From: Jatrophihabitans sp.
Lineage (GTDB): Bacteria > Actinomycetota > Actinomycetes > Mycobacteriales > Jatrophihabitantaceae
Length of the DNA: 64,000 bases
Assembly (NCBI GenBank): GCA_036389035.1
Contig: DASVQQ010000002.1
Location: 62,001-126,000 of the forward strand
Reading direction: 5' to 3'
Part shown: positions 21,798 to 28,866 of the stretch, one piece after another
How the letters are laid out: every line of letters begins with the position of its first letter
How positions within the stretch are numbered: the first letter of the stretch is position 1
The notes under the pieces: model-generated
Told to the model about the DNA's origin: nothing
Seen by the model: only the letters and a program-made list of their open reading frames with translations
The model's database searches: none
Position numbers and translations under genes: made by a program

Positions 21798-23630
21798 CTA
21801 CGGGCGCACCACCAGCGCGGACCCGCCACCGAGGCGCACCGGCTCGGCCGCGGCCGTGAACCGGTTGCCCGGCAGGAACTCGATGCCGGTGGCGTTACCG
21901 ATGTACTGGTCGCGCGGCAGCACCGGCCCGGTCTGCTGCCGGAACTGCTCGCCGTACCGCGCGGTCAGCTGCTGCGCCTCCGGGGTGGCCAAAAAGGCCG
22001 GCTCGGCGTCGGTCAGCGCGCCGTTGCGCTGGCTGGCCCGCGGCGCGGCGATCGCCTGCGGCAGGCTCATCCCGAAGTCGATCCGGTTGATCAGGATCTG
22101 CAGCACGGTGGTGATGATGGTCGCGCCACCCGGCGAGCCGACGGTGAAGAACGGCGCGCCGTCCTTGAGGACGATGGTCGGGTTCATGCTCGACCGCGGC
22201 CGCTTGCCCGGCGCGGGCAGGTTCGGGTTGTAGACGCCGGGCGACGACGGGGCGAAGTCGAAGTCCGTCATCTCGTTGTTCAGCAGGAAGCCACGGTTCG
22301 GCACCGTGATGCCGCTGCCGGCCAGCTGCTCGATGGTGTTGGTGTAGCTGACGATGTTGCCCCACTTGTCAGCGGTGACCAGGTGGTTGGTCTGGGTGCC
22401 CTCGTGCACCGGGTGCTGCGCGGCGGTGGGGGCCGAGCAGCCGGTGTAGGGCGGGAACGGCTTGCCCGGCGCGACCGGTGAGGTCAGCGCGGTCTCGCCC
22501 ACCAGGCAGCTGCGGGTGGCGGCGTAGGCCGGGTCGAGCAGGCCGGCCTGCGGGACGGGCTCGTAGTCGGCGTCGCCGATGTAGGCGTTGCGGTCGGCGA
22601 AGGCCAGCCGGGACGCCTCCAGGTAATGGAACAGCGCCCGGGCCCGTGGCTCGGTGGACAGGTTCCAGGTGCTGAGGATGTTGAGCGCCTCGCCGGTGGT
22701 CAGGCCACCGCTGGACGGCGGCGCCATGCCGTAGACGTCCAGGCCCCGGTATTTGACGTGGGTCGGCGTCCGCAGCTTGGCGACGTAGTTCTCGATATCG
22801 CGCTCGGTCATGATGCCCGGGCGGACGGTGACAGGCGTGCCGGGGTGGACCGGCGGCCGCTGCACCGTGCGGGCGATCTCCTCAGCCAGCCGGCCCTCGT
22901 AGAAGTAGTCCGCACCGTGACTGGCCAACCGCTGGTAGGTGCGGGCCAGGTCGGGGTTGCGGAACCTGGACCCGACCGGCAGCGGCTGGCCCTCGGGGGT
23001 GAGGAACAGCTTGCGGCTGCTGGTGAAGGACTGCAGCGCGGTCAGCGCCTTCTGCTCCTGCTGGTGGAAGTCCAGGGTGACCGGGAAGCCGCGCTTGGCG
23101 ATCTCGATGGCGGGCTTGAGGTTGGCGCGCAGGCTCTTGTTGCCGTAGTCCTCGACCGCCTTGGCCCAGGTGGCGACCATTCCCGGCACGCCGACCGACA
23201 GCCCCGAGATGCGGGCGTCCTGGAAGGGGTACGGCTTGCCGGTGCTCGGGTCGATGAACAGGGTCGGGGTGCAGGCCGCCGGGCAGGTCTCGCGGCCGTC
23301 GATGGTGATGATCTCCTTGGTCTTGGCCAGGTAGATCATCATGAACCCGCCGCCGCCCGGGCCGGCCACGAACGGCTGGGTCACCCCGAGCGTGCTGGCC
23401 ACCGCGACCGCGGCGTCGACGGCGTTGCCGCCGGACTTCAGGATCTCGATGCCCGCCTTGCTTGCGTTGAACTCGGCCGAGGCGACCGCTCCGCCGCTGC
23501 CGGTGGCCACCGGCATCTTGGAGTAGCTGGGCTTGGACGGCTTGGCGGTGGCCGTCGAGCCGGTGGAGACGAGTGCGGTGGCGGTCAACGCCGTGACCGC
23601 CACCGCTGTCGTGAGCAGACGAGAATTCAC
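21798..23630 (-). CDS. ggt: Gamma-glutamyltransferase, secreted
   Basis: This 610-residue precursor cleaves gamma-glutamyl bonds of glutathione-like peptides outside the cell. An N-terminal signal sequence (NSRLLTTAVAVTALTATALVSTG) is followed by the large subunit with PGGGGFMMIY and the substrate-binding arginine in IDGRET. Autoprocessing is expected before Thr414 in EGTQ-TNHLVTADKWGN, the N-terminal nucleophile of the small subunit. The downstream LNNEMTDF and AGKRPRSSMNPTIV segments are conserved. I chose GTG 23630 because it precedes a normal signal peptide. Actinobacteria make mycothiol rather than glutathione, so the natural substrate is open. Confidence 0.93.
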   Translation of the reverse strand: MNSRLLTTAVAVTALTATALVSTGSTATAKPSKPSYSKMPVATGSGGAVASAEFNASKAGIEILKSGGNAVDAAVAVASTLGVTQPFVAGPGGGGFMMIYLAKTKEIITIDGRETCPAACTPTLFIDPSTGKPYPFQDARISGLSVGVPGMVATWAKAVEDYGNKSLRANLKPAIEIAKRGFPVTLDFHQQEQKALTALQSFTSSRKLFLTPEGQPLPVGSRFRNPDLARTYQRLASHGADYFYEGRLAEEIARTVQRPPVHPGTPVTVRPGIMTERDIENYVAKLRTPTHVKYRGLDVYGMAPPSSGGLTTGEALNILSTWNLSTEPRARALFHYLEASRLAFADRNAYIGDADYEPVPQAGLLDPAYAATRSCLVGETALTSPVAPGKPFPPYTGCSAPTAAQHPVHEGTQTNHLVTADKWGNIVSYTNTIEQLAGSGITVPNRGFLLNNEMTDFDFAPSSPGVYNPNLPAPGKRPRSSMNPTIVLKDGAPFFTVGSPGGATIITTVLQILINRIDFGMSLPQAIAAPRASQRNGALTDAEPAFLATPEAQQLTARYGEQFRQQTGPVLPRDQYIGNATGIEFLPGNRFTAAAEPVRLGGGSALVVRP

Positions 23631-23804
23631 TTCGGGACCCCCAGGGGTGAGCAGTAGGCCCCACAACCCGTACTCGGCCGGTCGCCGGGTGTCAACGGTG
23701 TCGACAGAAAGCGAGGGCGGGTCCGCTACCCGTGTGAGCTATGGACAACCAGGTGCGGAGGGAGTAAATATCCTAATCCCCTGATTCGTCCTTAAGGAGA
23801 TCCT

Positions 23805-24218
23805 ATGGTGCGTAAGTTGCTGGTCTCGCTCGCTGCGCTCGTAGCGACCCTGGGGTTGATGGTGCCTTCGGCCACCCACGCCTCGGCATTGGGTGAAGAG
23901 TGGCTCGGCTGCTGGGTCACCCCCGGCGAGGACTCGTACTGGGCTCCCGAATGCTGGGGCGGCGCCACTGGCGGCTATGTCAACGTCGAGTTCTCGGTAA
24001 GAGGCGAGACCAGCCCTTCGACGTACGACTGGGCGGTGCCAGCGCTCTATCAGAGCAGGATCTACGCGGGATGCGGGCCGACCCAGAGCTTCTGCAAGGT
24101 GCGAGTGCAAGCCAGCTCGCACCAGATCACGGTGTCGGTCACCCTCACCCAGGACGGGGCCACCGCGACCCACACCGCGGCCGCCTACGTCGACCGTTGG
24201 TGCGGCTGGTGGTGCTGA
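23805..24218 (+). CDS. Small secreted cysteine-rich protein, unknown function
   Basis: This 137-residue protein is preceded by a strong AAGGAGATCC ribosome site. Residues 1-27 form a Sec signal peptide (KLLVSLAALVATLGLMVPSA, cleavage near THA-SA). The mature part of about 110 residues has six cysteines and eight tryptophans, and ends in the unusual WCGWWC. The even cysteine count suggests three disulfides and a small beta-rich extracellular domain. I do not recognise a family. It is monocistronic; a short GACGGC-ACA-GCCGTC hairpin overlaps its stop. Confidence 0.75.
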   Translation: MVRKLLVSLAALVATLGLMVPSATHASALGEEWLGCWVTPGEDSYWAPECWGGATGGYVNVEFSVRGETSPSTYDWAVPALYQSRIYAGCGPTQSFCKVRVQASSHQITVSVTLTQDGATATHTAAAYVDRWCGWWC

Positions 24219-24308
24219 CGGCACAGCCGTCCGGACGATACGTACCTTCAAACGCCTGACCGATCGCGGCCGGTGAAGCGCTGAGGCGCCGGAGCTGATC
24301 CGTCGGCC

Positions 24309-25112
24309 TCAGCCGGTCAGCTGCGCCAGCGCCACCGCGCCGGCCGTCGCCACGTTGAGCGAGTCCACCCCGTCCGCCATCGGGATCCGGACCCACTCGT
24401 CGGCGGCGGCCAGCGCGGCCTCCGACAGCCCCGGGCCTTCGGCGCCCAGCAGCAGCGCCCAGCGATCCGGGACCGCCACCCGGCTCAGGGCAATGGCCGC
24501 CGGCCGCGGCGTCATCGCCAGCAACCGCACGCCGGCGCCGCGCAGCAGTCCCAGCGAGGCCGGCCACGGCTCGCCGAGCACCGCGAAGCCGACCCCGAAG
24601 ACGTGACCCATCGAGACCCGGACGCTGCGCCGGTACAGCGGGTCGGCGCAGCGCGGGTCCAGCAGCACCGCGTCGACACCGAACGCGGCGCAGTTGCGAA
24701 AGACCGAGCCGAGGTTCTCGTAGTCGTTGATCGACTCCAGCACCACGAACCGGTTGCCGGCGGCGATCAGGGACTCGGCGGCCACCGGCGGGGGCCGGTC
24801 CACCGCGGCCAGCACGCCCCGGGTCACCCGGAAGCCGACCACGTCCGACAGCGTCCACTTGTCCAGCTCGTACACCGCGACGCCCAGCCCGGCCAGCACC
24901 GGCGCCAGCGCGTCGAGCTTGGCCGGCACGCCGACCACGGCCCGGATCCGGTAGCCCGACCGGGCCAGCCGCTGCACCACGTTGACGCCCTCGGCGATCA
25001 CCACGCCCCGCCGCAGCGCCGAGCCGTCGGCCTGCATCAGGTCCCGGAAGTCCGCCAGCCGCGGATCGGCCGCGTCGGAGATCAGCACCCGGTCCGGCCC
25101 TGAGCCGCTCAT
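24309..25112 (-). CDS. TrmH/SpoU-family RNA 2-prime-O-methyltransferase
   Basis: This 267-residue SPOUT methyltransferase has an N-terminal L30e-like substrate domain and a C-terminal knotted domain. Motif 1 is LESINDYENLGSVFRNCAAFG, motif 2 is LLLGAEGPGLSE and motif 3 is VRIPMADGVDSLNVATAGAVAL, all characteristic of SpoU enzymes. It probably methylates tRNA or 23S rRNA ribose. The start is the third of three tandem ATGs made by a 14-bp repeat: only ATG 25112 opens the long frame, the other two lead to five-codon peptides. It is the last gene of the marR-MFS-trmH operon. Confidence 0.93.
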   Translation of the reverse strand: MSGSGPDRVLISDAADPRLADFRDLMQADGSALRRGVVIAEGVNVVQRLARSGYRIRAVVGVPAKLDALAPVLAGLGVAVYELDKWTLSDVVGFRVTRGVLAAVDRPPPVAAESLIAAGNRFVVLESINDYENLGSVFRNCAAFGVDAVLLDPRCADPLYRRSVRVSMGHVFGVGFAVLGEPWPASLGLLRGAGVRLLAMTPRPAAIALSRVAVPDRWALLLGAEGPGLSEAALAAADEWVRIPMADGVDSLNVATAGAVALAQLTG

Positions 25113-25148
25113 CCTGAACCGCTCATCCTGAACCGCTCATCCTGAACC
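25107..25148 (-). repeat. Three tandem 14-bp copies at the MFS-trmH junction, creating two minicistrons
   Basis: GCTCATCCTGAACC (plus strand) occurs three times without gaps at 25107, 25121 and 25135. On the coding strand each unit supplies GGATGA, that is a stop overlapping a start. The MFS gene stops at 25139-25137; ATG 25140 reads MSGSG and stops at 25123; ATG 25126 reads MSGSG and stops at 25109; ATG 25112 opens the methyltransferase, also MSGSG. All three junctions are ATGA overlaps. Confidence 0.95.
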
Positions 25149-26498
25149 GGACGCGGCACCGGCAGCCGGTTCGGCCACCTCATCCGAGCCGTTCCGGCGG
25201 CGGAGCAGGTAGCCGGCCACCACCAGGGTGGCGACCAGGCAGACCAGGGCGCCGCCCAGCATCCCCCAGCGCGGGCCGAACAGCTCGGCGATCCAGCCCA
25301 CGAAGGGCGCGCCGATCGGGGTGCCGCCCATGAAACACAGGATGTAGAGGCCCATCACCCGGCCGCGCACGGTCGGCTCGACCCCCAGCTGCACGGTGGC
25401 ATTGGCCGACTGGGCCAGGACGATCATGGCGAAGCCGGCCGGGACCAGCGCCACCGCCGTCAGCTCGAAGCTCGGCATCAGCCCGGCCAGCAGCTCGGCC
25501 ACGCTGAAGGCCAGCGCGGCGCCGATCAGGAACCGTGGGGTCGGCCGGTTGCGGCGGGTGGCCGAGACCAGCGCTCCGAGGGTGGCGCCGACGGCCAGCA
25601 TCGTCGACAGCAGCCCGAACGAGGCGGCGTCGCGAGCGAACACCTGCTTGGCCAGCAGGGCGATGTTGATCTGGAAGTTCATCCCGAAGGTGCCGACGAT
25701 GAAGATCAGCAGCATCGGCAGCATCAGGTCGGCTCGGGTGCGCACGTAACGGACCGCCGCCCGGTACTGCCCGGGGCGGCGCCGCACCGGCTCGCTGGAG
25801 ATCAGCTCGGCCGACCGCATCAGGGCCAGCCCGAGCAACACCGCGATGCTGGACACCGCGTTGAGCAGGAACGCCCAGCCGGTGCCGAACGCGGTGATCA
25901 CCAGGCCGGCGACCACCGGGCCGATCATCCGGCCCAGGTTGAAGTTCATGGAGTTCAGCGCCACCGCGTTCGGCAGGTCGGCAGGTCCGACCATCTCCAC
26001 CACGAAGGCCTGCCGGACCGGCCCGTCCAGTGCTGAGAACACTCCCAGCAGCCCGGCCAGCGCGAAGACATGCCAGAGCGCCACGACGCCGCCGACATCG
26101 AGCAGCCCCAATGCCAGCGCGGTGAGTCCCATCCCGGCCTGGGTGGCCAGCATCAGCTTGCGCTTGTCGAGCCGGTCGGCCAGCGCTCCCCCGTAGAGGG
26201 AAAGCAGCAAAGCGGGCAGGAACTGCAGTGCGGTGACGATCCCCAGCGCAATTCCCGAGTCGGTCAGCTGCAGCACCAGCCAGTCCTGCGCGATCATCTG
26301 CGCCCAGGTGCCGGTCAGCGAGATGAACTGGCCGAAAAAATACAACCGGTAGTTGTGGACCGCCAGCGAGCGCAACGGGCTCGGCCAGTTACCCCGGCGC
26401 GTCGGAACCGGAGCGGCCGGGGCCGGGCTCACCGGCGCCAGGCCCACCTCGGCGGCGGGCTCGTCGGCATCGGCGCCTGGAACGCGCGCCGCCGTCAC
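25137..26498 (-). CDS. MFS transporter (EntS-like, MFS_3 type)
   Basis: This 453-residue protein has about 11-12 membrane helices. The opening SLAVHNYRLYFFGQFISLTGTWAQMIAQDWLVL and the loop GGALADRLDKRKLML are typical of the MFS_3/EntS exporter group. Its start overlaps the stop of the MarR gene by 4 bp, so it is most likely the pump controlled by that regulator. The last four residues (SGSG) and the stop lie in the 14-bp repeat. The substrate is unknown; drug or siderophore efflux is usual for the family. Confidence 0.92.
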   Translation of the reverse strand: MTAARVPGADADEPAAEVGLAPVSPAPAAPVPTRRGNWPSPLRSLAVHNYRLYFFGQFISLTGTWAQMIAQDWLVLQLTDSGIALGIVTALQFLPALLLSLYGGALADRLDKRKLMLATQAGMGLTALALGLLDVGGVVALWHVFALAGLLGVFSALDGPVRQAFVVEMVGPADLPNAVALNSMNFNLGRMIGPVVAGLVITAFGTGWAFLLNAVSSIAVLLGLALMRSAELISSEPVRRRPGQYRAAVRYVRTRADLMLPMLLIFIVGTFGMNFQINIALLAKQVFARDAASFGLLSTMLAVGATLGALVSATRRNRPTPRFLIGAALAFSVAELLAGLMPSFELTAVALVPAGFAMIVLAQSANATVQLGVEPTVRGRVMGLYILCFMGGTPIGAPFVGWIAELFGPRWGMLGGALVCLVATLVVAGYLLRRRNGSDEVAEPAAGAASGSG

Positions 26499-26929
26499 TC
26501 AGAGCCCAGCCTGTCCAGGACTTCGACCGCCTCACCGAGCTTGCGCAGGTCCTCGGCCGAGAACTCGACCAGCCGGTTGGCCAGCCACTCGTCCCGGGCC
26601 CTGGTCTCCTCGGCCAGCAGGTCGCGTCCGGCCGGGGTGATAGCGATGATCGACTGCCGCCGGTCCTCCGGCTGGGAGGTGCGCTCGATCCAGCCCGAGT
26701 GCTCCAGCGAAGCCAGGATCTTGGTCATCGACGGCGGCTGGACCCGCTCGATCGCGGCGATCTCGCCGGCGCTGAGCGGACCGGACTTGCAGATGGTGGC
26801 CAGCGCCGAAAGCTGGGACAGCGTGGCGGCGGTGTTCACCCGCTGGGCGCGGAGCCGGCGGGCGGCGCGCAGCAAGGACAGTCGCAGCGCGGAGGCGAGC
26901 TGGGCATGGTCGGGCAGCGTCTGACTCAC
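26495..26929 (-). CDS. MarR-family transcriptional regulator
   Basis: This 144-residue winged-helix protein has the MarR core: LSALATICKSGPLSAGEIAAIERVQPPSMTKILASLEHSGWIERT, then the wing EDRRQSIIAITPAGRDLL. It is the first gene of an operon with an MFS exporter, so a ligand-responsive repressor of its own operon is the simplest reading. The intergenic space to the convergently placed NCS2 start region is short. TTTTTAGCCTAGCTAACAAAAA at 26933-26952 is a near-palindrome and a candidate autoregulatory operator or terminator. Confidence 0.92.
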   Translation of the reverse strand: MSQTLPDHAQLASALRLSLLRAARRLRAQRVNTAATLSQLSALATICKSGPLSAGEIAAIERVQPPSMTKILASLEHSGWIERTSQPEDRRQSIIAITPAGRDLLAEETRARDEWLANRLVEFSAEDLRKLGEAVEVLDRLGSE

Positions 26930-26977
26930 ATTTTTAGCCTAGCTAACAAAAATGGCAGTCACCACCGCCCGCCCGGC

Positions 26978-28453
26978 TCAGCTGATGCCGAACAGCGTCT
27001 TGAGCGGCTCAAGTGCGAAGTAGACCGCGAAGAAGGCCGCCACCCCCCACATCAGCGGGTGCACCACCCGGGCCTTGCCGACGGCGGCCTGCAGCACCAC
27101 GTAGCTGACGAAGCCGGCGCCCACCCCGTTGACGATCGAGTAGGTGAACGGCATCAGCACGATGGTGAGGAAGGCCGGCACCGCCAGCTCCACGGCGTGG
27201 AAGTCGATGTTGCGCACCTGGCGCATCATCAGCACGCCGACCACCACCAGCGCCGGCGCGGCCGCCTCGGACGGCACGAACTGGGCCAGCGGCGACAGGA
27301 ACACCGTGACCAGGAACAGCAGCCCGGTGACCACCGAGGCGAGCCCGGTGCGCGCCCCGTCGCCGATGCCGGCGGCCGACTCGATGTAGGTGGTGGCCGA
27401 GGACGCTCCGGTCACACCGCCGGCGATCGCGGCGACACCGTCGACCAGCAGCACCGGCTGCAGGTTGGGCAGCTGGCCGTTCTCATCGAGCAGCTCGGCC
27501 TCCTGCGCCAGCCCGATGGTGGTGCCCATCACGTCGAAGAAGTCGCTCAGCACCAGGGCGAACACGATCACCACGGCCGCGACGATCCCGACCGCGGAGA
27601 ACCCGCCGCCGAGCGAGAACTGCCCGATCAGGCCGAGGTCCGGCATGCCGAAGTCCTTGCCCTGGAAGGACGGCACGTTCAGCGCCCAGCCCTTGGGATT
27701 GACCACCTTGCCGGTGGCGTCGGTCTGCGAGCCGATGTCGCCGACCGCCTCGACGATGACCGCCAGCACGGTGCAGACCACGATGCCGATCAGGATCGCG
27801 CCGCGGACCTGGCGGGCCATCAGCACGGCGGTCAGCAGCACGCCGATCACGAACACCAGGGTCGGCCAGCCATTGAGGTGCCCGCTGATGCCGATCTCGA
27901 CGGGGGTACCCGCTCCGCGCCGGACGAAACCGGCGTCGACCAGCCCGATCAGCGCGATGAACAGCCCGATCCCGACGGCGATAGCGCTCTTGAGCTGAGC
28001 CGGGATGGCCCGGAAGACCGCCACCCGGAAGCCGGTCAACACCAGCACGGTGATCACCAGGCCCTCGATCACCACCATGCCCATCGCGGCAGGCCACGAC
28101 ATCTGGGTCGCCACCTGGAAGGCCACGAAGGCGTTGAGCCCCAGCCCGGTGGCCAGCGCGAACGGATAGCGCCCGATCAGCCCCATCGCGATCGTCAGGA
28201 CGCAGGCCACCAGCGCGGTCACGGCCGCCACCGCCGCCAGCGCCGGCGCCTGGCCGCCGCCGAGGTAGTTGCCGTTGACGTCCTTGACGGTGCCGATGAT
28301 CAGCGGGTTCAGCACCACGATGTAGACCATCGCCACGAAGGTCACGATGCCGCCGCGAACCTCCCGCGAAACCGTCGAGCCCCGTTCGGTGATGGAGAAA
28401 TAGCGGTCCAGGCCGGAGCTCGGCCGGGTGGTGCTCGATGCGGTGGTCGGCAT
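26978..28453 (-). CDS. NCS2 family permease, AzgA-like (purine transport)
   Basis: This 491-residue protein has about 12-14 helices. The signature regions LDRYFSITERGSTVSREVRGGIVTF, the VVLNPLIIG segment and DFFDVMGTTIGLAQ identify the AzgA-like branch of the nucleobase:cation symporters, which import adenine, guanine and hypoxanthine. ATG 28453 was chosen because upstream codons are low-quality. It is divergent from the DUF2530 gene, a pairing I know from other actinobacteria, and this suggests a shared function. Confidence 0.92.
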   Translation of the reverse strand: MPTTASSTTRPSSGLDRYFSITERGSTVSREVRGGIVTFVAMVYIVVLNPLIIGTVKDVNGNYLGGGQAPALAAVAAVTALVACVLTIAMGLIGRYPFALATGLGLNAFVAFQVATQMSWPAAMGMVVIEGLVITVLVLTGFRVAVFRAIPAQLKSAIAVGIGLFIALIGLVDAGFVRRGAGTPVEIGISGHLNGWPTLVFVIGVLLTAVLMARQVRGAILIGIVVCTVLAVIVEAVGDIGSQTDATGKVVNPKGWALNVPSFQGKDFGMPDLGLIGQFSLGGGFSAVGIVAAVVIVFALVLSDFFDVMGTTIGLAQEAELLDENGQLPNLQPVLLVDGVAAIAGGVTGASSATTYIESAAGIGDGARTGLASVVTGLLFLVTVFLSPLAQFVPSEAAAPALVVVGVLMMRQVRNIDFHAVELAVPAFLTIVLMPFTYSIVNGVGAGFVSYVVLQAAVGKARVVHPLMWGVAAFFAVYFALEPLKTLFGIS

Positions 28454-28536
28454 GCTGCTCCAGGTGTCGGGGGGCTCGGGATGAGGCGCAATGTGCCCGG
28501 TCACGATTGGGGGTCGGTGGCGTAGCCTGCCCAATT

Positions 28537-28866
28537 GTGAGCAGGACTGGCAAGCCCCGATCACCGGCTGCCACTTCGACGACCCCTCCGGCTCCGCCAT
28601 ACCCGGCCCAGCCGGAGCAGGCCGAGCCGCGGCCGGTCCCGAGCAGCGTGGACGGCACCAAGATGATGGCCGTCGACGCCCGCCGGGTGGTGCTGGCCGG
28701 CACCGTCGCGTTCGGCCTGGCCTTCGTCGTCCTGCTGCCGTTCTGGTCCTGGCTGGGTGAGCACGGGCACCGGGTCTGGCTGTGGACCGCGCTGGCCGGA
28801 ACGGTGCTCGGCCTGGTGGCGCTGCCGCTGGTCCGCAAGCACACCGGTGAAGGCCGGCTTGGCTGA
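28537..28866 (+). CDS. DUF2530 membrane protein
   Basis: This 109-residue protein is of unknown function. A Pro/Ala-rich N-terminus of about 40 residues precedes DGTKMMAVDARRVVLAGTVAFG, the DUF2530 hallmark, and two transmembrane helices (about 53-72 and 80-98). The GTG at 28537 fits the short family length. It is divergent from the purine permease and overlaps the pabBC start by 20 bp, so it and pabBC are probably co-transcribed. Confidence 0.8.
   Translation: MSRTGKPRSPAATSTTPPAPPYPAQPEQAEPRPVPSSVDGTKMMAVDARRVVLAGTVAFGLAFVVLLPFWSWLGEHGHRVWLWTALAGTVLGLVALPLVRKHTGEGRLG

Noticed and set aside
26699..28525. A 608-codon His/Asp/Gln-rich open frame antisense to the permease
   Set aside because: The composition is the complement of hydrophobic membrane-protein codons. 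No independent coding evidence.
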